Source of the DNA: Acidobacteriota bacterium
Lineage (GTDB): Bacteria; Acidobacteriota; Blastocatellia; Pyrinomonadales; Pyrinomonadaceae
Reading direction: 5' to 3'
NCBI GenBank assembly: GCA_003222855.1
Contig: QHXH01000109.1
Location: 1 to 5,679, forward strand
DNA: 5,679 bases
The notes beneath the pieces were generated by a model. It had not been told where the DNA came from, searched no databases, and worked only from the letters and a program-made list of their open reading frames with translations. Below, in pieces: positions 1 through 5,679 of this stretch. The first letter of the stretch is position 1. Every line of letters begins with the position of its first letter. The position numbers and the translations under genes were made by a program.

Positions 1-339
1 ATAATCAATGACTTGATCGCGATAAGGCTCTGCGCCCCAGGTGGTTTTGATTCCCTTCGTGGCAAACAAATCCTTCGCACCCCACGGAATCCCATGCAGT
101 GGCCCGCGATTTTTTCCGCGCTTCAAGTCGTCATCGGCAGCTTGCGCCTGCTTCATAGCCAAATCTTCCGTGAGCGTCACGACGCAGAGAAGTTTTGGCC
201 CATACTTTTTCAATCGGGACACATACATCTTCGTCAGTTCAACTGATGAGACTTTCTTTGTTCGGATCAATTCAGCGAGCTGTGGCACGCTCGCGAAGGC
301 CAGATCGTCAACAGACTTGAACTGGGCTGATTCATTTTT
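1..339 (-). CDS. Amidase (amidase-signature family), core part, frame-shifted from its N-terminus and cut by the window edge
   Basis: Continuation of the Tat-signal piece at 267-713 in another frame. Translated on the minus strand from about 339, it has no stop down to the window edge and reads KNESAQFKSVDDLAF, then a helical segment (PQLAELIRTKKVSSVELTKM), then GPLHGIPWGAKDLF followed by TKGIKTTWGAEPY. The GPLHGIP..KDLF stretch is the start of the amidase signature domain; its lysine (codon 75-73) matches the catalytic Lys of the Ser-cisSer-Lys triad. The glycine/serine-rich signature with the two serines would lie beyond the left edge and is not visible. Family members hydrolyse amide bonds; GatA is a relative, but a Tat signal and absence of gatB/gatC here argue against tRNA amidotransferase. 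Substrate unknown. One extra base in the T5 run at 335-339 would join this to the N-terminal piece in frame. Confidence 0.85.
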
Positions 340-713
340 GTGACATGGAACCCGGGCAGCGCGGGATGAAAGACAACCGCGGGTTCGGTATCAAGCGGCA
401 CATCGATCTTGCGAATGGCTTCGTAACTATCGAGGTTGCCGTTGACTCCGCGCAACGCCATCGTCTCTTGCGCGTCAGTCAGCTCGATGCCGATTAGCTT
501 CTCGGCGTTGTGCATCATTTCCTTAGTGATGCGCAGCGGCGCCGGCGATGGGCGCGGTGAAGGCGAAGCTGCCGGAGTTGGGGTTTGGGCGAACGCGGTC
601 AACGGCGATTTCGAAACTGCGAGGCCGGCGGCGCCCGCGGCGGGAAGCAGCTTTACAAAGTTGCGGCGATTGATGCTTGACTTGCTTCTGGTTTTTGGTT
701 TTGTTTCTTTCAT
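267..713 (-). CDS. Tat-signal N-terminal part of the same amidase, ending after a frameshift
   Basis: The start ATG at 713-711 has GAGGA five bases upstream (723-719). The protein opens with a basic region and a twin-arginine motif (INRRNFVKLL, Arg16-Arg17), then a hydrophobic Ala/Gly segment and a likely cleavage after AFA (residues 40-42), which points to Tat export of a folded protein. A Pro/Ser/Ala-rich linker follows (about 43-60). Then comes a helical region containing LDSYEAIRKIDVPLD and EPAVVFHPALPG, a pre-domain I associate with exported amidases. Homology stops at about position 340: the last ~24 residues (from TKMNQPSS to the stop) are out-of-frame translation, because the other frame there gives proper amidase sequence. 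So 267-339 is probably not real coding in this frame. Either the gene is mutated or one base of an A/T homopolymer was lost in sequencing. The phosphatase gene lies upstream in the same direction, separated by ~200 bp of repeats. Confidence 0.8.
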   Translation of the reverse strand: MKETKPKTRSKSSINRRNFVKLLPAAGAAGLAVSKSPLTAFAQTPTPAASPSPRPSPAPLRITKEMMHNAEKLIGIELTDAQETMALRGVNGNLDSYEAIRKIDVPLDTEPAVVFHPALPGFHVTKMNQPSSSLLTIWPSRACHSSLN

Positions 714-762
714 GCTGATCCTCAGGATTTAATGAGCGAGCTTCAAACCTAACCATCCACGC

Positions 763-921
763 GGTCCCGTAGGGACCAAATATTTATAGACAGGCATGTC
801 TTGGAATCTGGCAAGCTTCGTAGGAGCGAAATGTCGGCTAGCCTGCAAAATATTTCGCTCCTACGGAGCTAAGAATAAAAAGAACTCCGTTGACTATAAA
901 TATTGCGCTCCTACGGAGCGC
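763..921. repeat. Nested palindromic repeat block: four related mini-hairpin units in + + - - order
   Basis: Four units share a short hairpin with a GTA loop followed by an AT-rich tail. Unit 1 (+, 763-789) is GGTCCC-GTA-GGGACC then AAATATTTATAG. Unit 2 (+, 814-832) is GCTTC-GTA-GGAGC then GAAAT. Unit 3 (-, 870-850) is GCTCC-GTA-GGAGC then GAAATAT. Unit 4 (-, 921-894) is GCGCTCC-GTA-GGAGCGC then AATATTTATAG. Units 1 and 4 share an exact 11-bp inverted tail (779-789 with 894-904); units 2 and 3 pair with each other as well. A small extra hairpin, AGACA/TGTCT, lies at 788-801. The layout is like REPIN/BIME-type elements. It fills most of the gap between two co-directional minus-strand genes, so it would be in the RNA if they are co-transcribed. 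No transposase is present in the window. The family identity is unknown to me. Confidence 0.75.
814..870. repeat. Inner inverted repeat (19-bp arms) of the palindromic block
   Basis: The arms 814-832 and 852-870 are reverse complements except for one T/G position (818 with 866). The central 13 bp (820-832 with 852-864) pair perfectly, leaving a 19-base loop. The right arm also recurs as a direct near-copy at 902-920, 50 bases further on, with two base differences over 19. No T-tract follows on either strand, so this is not a standard intrinsic terminator. Confidence 0.8.
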
Positions 922-1471
922 CATACTTCATCTTCACGACCTTGGCCTTGCCTGTTCGATAGACAGTCACCAGGTAAAGATTGTCGTATTCGGTCTCTGG
1001 AATTATTGGATATTGCGGCCCGCCCAGCGCGGCGATAACTTCCGGCACCGTATTGTTATGCCCCGCGACGAAAATCGTCTGGCCTGAATGCTGCGCGCGA
1101 ATTTGAGCAAGCAGATCTGCTGTGCTTTTGGAATTCACGATCGTCACGGGCACTCCGATTTTTTCAGACAGCGGCTTCACAGTCTCCTGCGTTCGCTTGT
1201 ACTGCGTCGCGTAAATCGCGTTGATGCCTGCGTCGCCAAACACGCGCGCAATCTCCTGCGCTCGCGCCTGACCGGCTGCGCTCAGATCGACGTCAGGATT
1301 GTTTGGGTCGACGATCTTCTCAGCATGTCTTACCAAAATTATCGTGGTGACCGGCCGGCGAAACGTCGCGTAGTATCCAAAAACCAGGACTGCGCCCAGA
1401 ACAGCAAATAACATCGAGAAGACGAGTGCGGCTTTCAGCTTGGATCGTGGTACAGCGGGTTCGTTGGTCAT
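911..1471 (-). CDS. Membrane-anchored histidine phosphatase (phosphoglycerate mutase-like / SixA-like)
   Basis: A 186-residue protein. Residues ~13-36 form one hydrophobic segment (KAALVFSMLFAVLGAVLVFG) after a short N-terminus with three basic residues, so it is probably a signal anchor with the catalytic domain outside the cytoplasm. The histidine phosphatase core follows: ILVRHAEK with Arg48 and the phospho-accepting His49, ATQYKRTQET with the phosphate-binding Arg93, and FVAGHNNTVPEV with the second catalytic His138. The RHAEK form and small size fit the SixA/PGM-like phosphatase branch rather than glycolytic mutase. The substrate cannot be told. The ATG at 1471 is the only good start; upstream AGGA is 13 bases away, so the SD is weak. 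The last residues GAP and the TAG stop (922-911) lie inside palindromic repeat unit 4, which may have shortened or reset the C-terminus. It is divergent from kgd; the amidase lies downstream in the same direction. Confidence 0.9.
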   Translation of the reverse strand: MTNEPAVPRSKLKAALVFSMLFAVLGAVLVFGYYATFRRPVTTIILVRHAEKIVDPNNPDVDLSAAGQARAQEIARVFGDAGINAIYATQYKRTQETVKPLSEKIGVPVTIVNSKSTADLLAQIRAQHSGQTIFVAGHNNTVPEVIAALGGPQYPIIPETEYDNLYLVTVYRTGKAKVVKMKYGAP

Positions 1472-1540
1472 CTATGACTTCGATTCCTGGTTAATTCAGC
1501 AAGGCGTGGCCGCATACAATAACACGGAGGACATTATGGA

Positions 1541-1642
1541 GTCAGTACCGGGAGCGGTAGCGACTGGGTGAAATATGATTACCCGGTCGCTGTCGCTTCC
1601 GCTACTGACCTCATCCTCAAAATTAGGCCACGGTCGGGCTTC
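1541..1642 (-). repeat. Copy C (inverted) of the modular hairpin repeat, in the region upstream of kgd
   Basis: Read on the minus strand, it starts with GAAGCCCGACCGTG (1642-1629), identical over 14 bp to the start of copy B at 5531-5544. A hairpin follows, with 29-bp arms 1581-1609 and 1541-1569 that pair at 24 of 29 positions around an 11-base loop. The arms contain the same GAGCGGTAG-like word as copy B. The AGGGAGGGC part of the module is lost or diverged here. The copy lies between the divergent phosphatase and kgd starts (1472-1755), so it is in or near both promoters. A CATAAT at 1705-1710 could be a -10 box for kgd, but no convincing -35 is seen, so I do not call a promoter. Confidence 0.7.
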
Positions 1643-1743
1643 AGACACGCGGATGCAAACGGCAAAAGAAGGTGCTAACCTATTAAGTCAAACGAACGAC
1701 TCAATCATAATCGAGTTTAGCGCGCAGTCATTCAAGCGCGCCC

Positions 1744-1748
1744 GGTGA
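1744..1748 (+). promoter_or_regulatory. Shine-Dalgarno site supporting a TTG start for kgd
   Basis: GGTGA sits seven bases before TTG at 1756-1758. The frame upstream runs to a TAA at 1708-1710 with no ATG, GTG or other TTG. The protein N-terminus from TTG (MAQEQIKTDFSEII) leads directly into the conserved N-terminal segment of the family, so TTG is the best start. Confidence 0.55.
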
Positions 1749-1755
1749 ATTTCCT

Positions 1756-4700
1756 TTGGCTCAGGAGCAAATCAAAACTGACTTTTCTGAAATCATCGCC
1801 GAAAACTTCGGCGCCAACGCGACCTATGTCGAGACTTTGCTCGCCCGTTGGCAGAGCAACCCTTCGCTCGTTGACGAATCATGGCGCGCATATTTCGAAG
1901 AATTAATTGGCGCGAACGGCGATGGAGTGAGAACCGCTAAAGCCGAAACCCCAACCGCTCCGCAAACAGGTGGAGATGGCGCCGCCGTCGCAAAAGCGCC
2001 TGAGAAGCGGTCAGAACCACCTGCGGTAGCGGGTGGGCCGGCTCCTCGAACAGAAGTCATTCCCATCCGCGGCGCCGCGCTGAAAATAGTCGAGAACATG
2101 GAAGCGAGCCTCGCCGTTCCGACTGCAACTTCACAACGGCGAATCCCCGTAAAGCTGCTCGACGAGAACCGGCGCATTATCAATCGGCATCTCGAAGAAC
2201 GCGGCCGTCACAAAGCCTCGTACACGCATTTGATCGCGTACGCACTGCTGCGAGCGCTGGAAAACTTTCCGCAGATGAATGATGGTTTCGAAGTAATCGA
2301 CGCTCAGCCGGCACGTGTGAAGCGCGAGTCGGTTAATTTCGGGATCGCGATCGATCTGGAAAAGAAAGACGGAACGCGCTCGCTGCTGGTCCCAAACATC
2401 AGGAACGCAAACACGCTTGGCTTTTCAGATTTTCTGGGCGCTTATGATGATGTGGTGTCGCGCGCACGGAAAGGCAAGCTACAGATTTCTGATTTTCAGG
2501 GCACCACGATTTCGCTCACGAATCCCGGCACCCTCGGCACCGTTGCCTCTACGCCGCGTTTGATGAGCGGCCAGTCAGTGATCATTGCGACCGGAGCGAT
2601 CGAATATCCGGCGGAATATCAGTCGATTGCACCGGCGATTCTGCCGCAGCTCGGCATCAGCCGTGGCCTTACGATCAGCAGCACCTATGATCATCGCATT
2701 ATCCAGGGAGCGGAGTCAGGGGCATTCCTGGCGCGGGTTCACGAACTGTTGCTCGGCAAAGATAAATTCTACGATCAGATCTTCGCGGATCTGGAAATTC
2801 CGCATGCGCCCCTGCGTTGGAACGTCGATCGGAATCCGCTCTTTCTTGGCGCGGATCAAATGCACGAGCAATCGATCCGGCAGGCACGGGTGATGGAATT
2901 GATCAATGCTTACCGCGTGCGCGGACATTTGATCGCAGACATCGATCCGCTGCACGCGCTGCCCTTGCTCTATCACCCAGAGCTGGACATCGAAACGTAT
3001 AATCTCACGATCTGGGACCTCGATCGGTTGTTCATTACCGGCGGACTGGGCGGAACTGAAACCGCGACCCTGCGCGAAATCCTCGACATTCTGCAACGGG
3101 CGTATTGCGGCAAAGTCGGCACCGAATATCGGCACATTCAGAGCAAGGAAGAAAAGCTTTGGCTGCGCGAACAAATTCGTCGCGAGTTTGTTCAGCCCGA
3201 ACCGATCGACGCCGAAATTAAGAAACGAATCCTCTGGAAACTGATATCGGCTGAACAATTCGAACGATTTCTCAACACGAAGTATCTCGGCCAAAAGCGA
3301 TTTTCAATCGAAGGATGCGAGACGATCATTCCCTTGCTTGATCAGTTGATCGAACGTGCAGGCGAACTGGGCATTGAAGACATCACGATGGGAATGGCGC
3401 ATCGGGGCCGGCTGAACGTGCTGGCAAATGTCATCGGCCATTTCTGCGAACGCATCTTCACGTCGTTCGAAGGGTCGGTCCATCCCGCGTTTCCGGCTGA
3501 TGAAGGTGACGTCAAATATCACCAGGGCGCGAAGGGCGAACGTGAAACCGCCGGTGGCCGGAAAGTTCGGCTGACATTGTCACCAAATCCAAGTCACCTG
3601 GAAGCAGTCGATCCCGTTGTCGAAGGAATGACCCGCGCAACGCAGGATGCAGCCATGGATGAAGCAAGTTCGTCGCGCGCAGAAGTGATGCAGCGCGCGC
3701 TGCCGTTGTTGCTGCATGGCGATGCTGCGTTTGCCGGGCAAGGTATCGTGATGGAGACCCTGCAACTCGCGCAGCTTCGCGGCTATCGGACGGGCGGCAC
3801 GATTCACATCATCATTAATAACCAGATCGGATTTACCACTTCGCCCGAGGCCGGACGCTCGTCGATTTACTCGACCGACGTCGCGCGTATGACTCAGTCG
3901 CCGATCTTTCACATCAACGGCGACGATCCCGAGGCGGCATTTCGCACGATGCGCATCGCGCTCGATTATCGTCAGCAGTTCAAGAAAGACGTCGTCCTTG
4001 ACGTGGTGGGTTTTCGCCGGCTTGGTCATAACGAAACCGACGAGCCAAGTTACACGCAACCACTAATGTATCAACGGGTAAAGGAACATCCCGGTGTCAG
4101 GACCATCTATGCGCAGCGGTTGGTGAAAGAAGGCCTCATCGACGACGCCGGCGTAAAGGAATTGATCGACGAACGCATTCGGCGTTACGAAGATGCGCAA
4201 GCGCGGGCGAAGGAAGTTGCGGCAAAACAAAAGTCAATCGGTACCGCCGAACCCGTCATCACTGAACTGGATGGCTCACAAGTCGTAGAGACCGCCGTCG
4301 GCGCTGATGTGATAAAGACCATCGCACACCAAATCTCGGTTGTGCCCGAAGGCTTTCATTTGAATCCGAAGATGGTGAGTCAGCTAGCGCGCCGCGCGAA
4401 GATGGGCGAAGGCGCGCTGCCGATGGACTGGGCGTTCGCTGAAGCGATCGCGTTTGGTTCGCTCGCTCTTGAAGGAATGCGAGTTCGCTTGAGTGGTCAG
4501 GATTCAGGGCGCGGCACATTCAGTCAGCGCCATGCCGTGCTTTACGACACTCAGACCGGACAGGCGTGGTCGCCCCTCGCTGAATTGCGTTCTGAAGAAA
4601 ATCCGCGCGGCCGCTTTGAAGTATTCGACAGTTCCCTTTCCGAAGCGGGCGTGCTTGGTTTTGAATACGGGTACTCGGTGGTCGCAAGTGATGCGCTGGT

Positions 4701-5037
4701 GATGTGGGAAGCGCAGTTCGGCGATTTCAACAACGTCGCGCAATCGATCATCGATCAATATGTCGCCGCGAGCGAAGACAAGTGGAAGCAGACTTCGCGT
4801 CTGACGATGTTGCTGCCGCACGGATACGAAGGTCAGGGCCCGGAACATTCCAGCGCGCGCCTCGAACGATTTCTGCAATTATGCGCGGCGAACAATTTGT
4901 GCGTCTGCTATCCCACCACGCCGGCGCAGTATTTCCATTTACTGCGGCGACAGATTCGCGAAGGCTTCGAACGGCCGCTCGTCGTGATGACGCCGAAGAG
5001 CCTGTTGCGATTGCCGGCGGCGGCTTTCAACCGTTGA
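1756..5037 (+). CDS. kgd: Multifunctional 2-oxoglutarate dehydrogenase E1 with fused E2-like acyltransferase domain (Kgd/OdhA type), frame lost before C-terminus
   Basis: Thiamine-diphosphate enzyme that decarboxylates 2-oxoglutarate in the TCA cycle. In Kgd/OdhA proteins an E2 succinyltransferase catalytic domain without a lipoyl domain is fused to E1, and a separate lipoylated E2 plus lipoamide dehydrogenase complete the complex. Seen here: residues ~8-50, the conserved E1 N-terminal segment (FGANATYVETLLARW, ESWRAYFEEL); ~53-110, an Ala/Pro-rich linker; ~115-350, the E2 domain ending with STYDHRIIQGAESG (His313), the variant typical of Kgd; from ~368, E1 proper, with RVRGHLIADIDPL, MGMAHRGRLN (His549), the ThDP/Mg motif HGDAAFAGQG (Gly655-Asp656) to INNQIGFTT (Asn688-Asn689), and GHNETDEPSYTQP (His758); then the pyrimidine-binding part with LLPHGYEGQGPEHSSAR. 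The frame ends as MTPKSLLRLPAAAFNR-stop, where the family continues for ~150 more residues; these are encoded in another frame to 5525. The repaired length would be ~1250 residues, normal for the family. No sucB or lpd genes are in the window. Confidence 0.95.
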   Translation: MAQEQIKTDFSEIIAENFGANATYVETLLARWQSNPSLVDESWRAYFEELIGANGDGVRTAKAETPTAPQTGGDGAAVAKAPEKRSEPPAVAGGPAPRTEVIPIRGAALKIVENMEASLAVPTATSQRRIPVKLLDENRRIINRHLEERGRHKASYTHLIAYALLRALENFPQMNDGFEVIDAQPARVKRESVNFGIAIDLEKKDGTRSLLVPNIRNANTLGFSDFLGAYDDVVSRARKGKLQISDFQGTTISLTNPGTLGTVASTPRLMSGQSVIIATGAIEYPAEYQSIAPAILPQLGISRGLTISSTYDHRIIQGAESGAFLARVHELLLGKDKFYDQIFADLEIPHAPLRWNVDRNPLFLGADQMHEQSIRQARVMELINAYRVRGHLIADIDPLHALPLLYHPELDIETYNLTIWDLDRLFITGGLGGTETATLREILDILQRAYCGKVGTEYRHIQSKEEKLWLREQIRREFVQPEPIDAEIKKRILWKLISAEQFERFLNTKYLGQKRFSIEGCETIIPLLDQLIERAGELGIEDITMGMAHRGRLNVLANVIGHFCERIFTSFEGSVHPAFPADEGDVKYHQGAKGERETAGGRKVRLTLSPNPSHLEAVDPVVEGMTRATQDAAMDEASSSRAEVMQRALPLLLHGDAAFAGQGIVMETLQLAQLRGYRTGGTIHIIINNQIGFTTSPEAGRSSIYSTDVARMTQSPIFHINGDDPEAAFRTMRIALDYRQQFKKDVVLDVVGFRRLGHNETDEPSYTQPLMYQRVKEHPGVRTIYAQRLVKEGLIDDAGVKELIDERIRRYEDAQARAKEVAAKQKSIGTAEPVITELDGSQVVETAVGADVIKTIAHQISVVPEGFHLNPKMVSQLARRAKMGEGALPMDWAFAEAIAFGSLALEGMRVRLSGQDSGRGTFSQRHAVLYDTQTGQAWSPLAELRSEENPRGRFEVFDSSLSEAGVLGFEYGYSVVASDALVMWEAQFGDFNNVAQSIIDQYVAASEDKWKQTSRLTMLLPHGYEGQGPEHSSARLERFLQLCAANNLCVCYPTTPAQYFHLLRRQIREGFERPLVVMTPKSLLRLPAAAFNR

Positions 5038-5525
5038 TTGATGATTCAGAAGTCAGCGATCCGGCCAGCGTCGAACGAATAGTGTTGTGCAGCGGCAAGA
5101 TCTTCTATGATTTGACCAACGCACGGGGCAGTAGCCCGACCGTCAGGGAGGGCTCAGTGTCAGAACCCGGACAGGCAGCGACGGGATCAAATCGTGAAGA
5201 CAGTGACAAAAGGGCCACTCAATCAAATCGCGCTCAACGCGTCGCGATCATCCGCCTCGAACAGTTCTATCCTTTCCCATTGACCGTTATCAAAGAGACG
5301 ATTGCAAATTACCCAAACGCGAAAGAACTCGTCTGGTGTCAGGAAGAGCCGAAGAACATGGGTGGCTGGAGTTTCATGGAATCGCGGGTGGAAAATCTGT
5401 TGCCGCATTGCGATCGACCGCGATACATCGGACGAGCCGAATCGCCAAGTCCCGCGACCGGCAGTTACGCCGTGCATGCGAAAGAGCAGGAGCGTTTGGT
5501 GAACGAGGCCCTGACCATCGAGTAA
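5016..5525 (+). CDS. kgd: C-terminal domain of the 2-oxoglutarate dehydrogenase, in a shifted frame and containing a translated repeat
   Basis: This frame reads GGGFQPLIDDSEVSDP, then VERIVLCSGKIFYDL, VAIIRLEQFYPFPL, LVWCQEEPKNMGGW, RYIGRAESPSPATGSYAVHA and ends QERLVNEALTIE. That is the conserved C-terminal domain of SucA/Kgd E1 up to its normal end, so 5525 is the true gene end. It needs one extra base (or 3n+1) relative to the main frame. The family normally has about ten more residues between SLLR and FQPLIDD, so a 3n+1 deletion, perhaps 22-28 bases between GGCGGC-like short repeats, fits better than a single-base loss. Codons 5127-5240 encode 38 residues (GSSPTVREG...RAQR) between FYDLTNAR and VAIIRLEQ. 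E. coli SucA has 11 residues in the whole YDL-to-VAI gap and this one has about 42; the extra DNA is repeat copy A. No start or SD of its own is evident; the open frame further upstream (to 4704) is a shadow of kgd. Confidence 0.85.
   Translation, partial: GGGFQPLIDDSEVSDPASVERIVLCSGKIFYDLTNARGSSPTVREGSVSEPGQAATGSNREDSDKRATQSNRAQRVAIIRLEQFYPFPLTVIKETIANYPNAKELVWCQEEPKNMGGWSFMESRVENLLPHCDRPRYIGRAESPSPATGSYAVHAKEQERLVNEALTIE
5131..5242 (+). repeat. Copy A of the modular hairpin repeat, inside the kgd coding sequence
   Basis: 5133-5153 matches 5533-5553 at 20 of 21 positions (AGCCCGACCGT then C or G then AGGGAGGGC), exactly 400 bases apart. Similarity continues through CAGAACC and GGATCAAA (5184-5191 versus 5585-5592), and CTCAACGCGT recurs at 5233-5242 and 5595-5604. 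The long right hairpin arm of copy B has no clear counterpart here. The copy is translated in frame as part of the shifted C-terminal domain, with no stop codon in the used frame. Confidence 0.8.
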
Positions 5526-5530
5526 CGTCA

Positions 5531-5652
5531 GAAGCCCGACCGTGAGGGAGGGCAACCGGTACAGAACCGCGAGCGGTAGTGAGCGGATCAAACACTCAAC
5601 GCGTTAGCCAAGTTGCGTCCTTGATCCGCTCGCTACCGCTCGCGGTTCTGTA
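5531..5652 (+). repeat. Copy B (full) of the modular hairpin repeat, six bases after kgd
   Basis: Module 1 (5531-5553) starts GAAGCCCGACCGTG. Within it 5534-5553 can fold: GCCC/GGGC, a GA/GA internal step, CC/GG, and a GTGA loop of GNRA type. Module 2 is a long inverted repeat: arms 5560-5591 and 5621-5652 pair over 32 bp with a single T/G mismatch (5580 with 5632) that would be a G-U pair in RNA, around a 29-base loop. It begins just after the kgd TAA (5523-5525), so it would form the 3' end of the kgd message. It has no T-tract, so it is not an ordinary terminator, though it could protect the RNA end or slow transcription. Confidence 0.85.
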
Positions 5653-5679
5653 ACAAGCCAGCGTTTATTTCCGCAACAC

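Noticed and set aside
333..344. Programmed frameshift on the A5 run (minus strand) of the amidase
   Set aside because: AAA slippage is conceivable but the codons ACA-AAA-ATG lack a canonical slippery context, and no stimulatory structure was identified.
781..789. TATAAA on the minus strand in the repeat tail as a -10 box for the amidase
   Set aside because: A TTGCCA upstream would be 20 bases away, too far for a standard promoter; the motif is explained by the repeat tail.
763..921. CRISPR array
   Set aside because: The units are short, alternate in orientation and lack regular spacers; no cas genes are present.
1682..1710. Promoter for kgd with CATAAT as -10
   Set aside because: The hexamers at proper distance upstream (ATTAAG or TTAAGT) match the -35 consensus poorly, and the host's promoter rules are unknown.
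2716..4059. Several minus-strand open frames opposite kgd
   Set aside because: They are shadows of the plus-strand gene with its codon pattern; none shows a recognisable domain or motif.
4704..5015. Open reading frame starting upstream of the C-terminal piece, overlapping the end of kgd
   Set aside because: Here the main kgd frame carries conserved E1 sequence and this frame gives Arg-rich nonsense; only the part from about 5016 matches the family.
5004..5037. Programmed -1 ribosomal frameshift joining the two kgd parts
   Set aside because: No X-XXY-YYZ slippery heptamer in frame, and the joined protein would still miss about ten usual residues, so a deletion or error is simpler.
5560..5652. 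Intrinsic terminator for kgd
   Set aside because: The stem is far longer than usual, the loop is 29 bases, and no T-tract follows; it fits a repeat element better.

Overview
The window is a moderately GC-rich bacterial chromosome segment. It carries a fused 2-oxoglutarate dehydrogenase (Kgd/OdhA type), a Tat-exported amidase, a membrane-anchored histidine phosphatase, and an unusually dense set of short palindromic repeats. The gene types, the Pro/Ser-rich segment after the Tat signal and the repeat style resemble Acidobacteriota, perhaps Blastocatellia. That placement is inference from memory, not a database result.

Layout: (1) 1-713, minus strand: 5' part of an amidase gene that runs off the left edge. 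Its reading frame breaks at a T5 run (335-339), so it appears as a Tat-signal N-terminal piece and an amidase-core piece. (2) 714-910: no gene. It holds a nested block of four related mini-hairpins in + + - - order, similar in layout to REPIN/BIME elements. (3) 911-1471, minus strand: membrane-anchored histidine phosphatase whose last codons and stop lie inside the repeat block. (4) 1472-1755: divergent intergenic region with one inverted copy of a second repeat family and a likely SD for the next gene. (5) 1756-5037, plus strand: kgd, starting at TTG, with E2-like acyltransferase and E1 decarboxylase domains. Its frame is lost just before the C-terminal domain, which continues in another frame to 5525. 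That C-terminal part carries a 38-codon segment made of the same repeat. (6) 5526-5679: no gene; a third, full copy of the repeat with 32-bp hairpin arms.

The three genes show no evident shared pathway. Kgd is central TCA metabolism, the amidase is probably an exported hydrolase, and the phosphatase's substrate is unknown. The most notable content is the repeats. One family occurs on both sides of kgd and inside it, where it is translated. The other ends the phosphatase reading frame and fills the gap before the amidase. The two frame breaks could be real mutations or sequencing/assembly errors; the sequence alone cannot decide.
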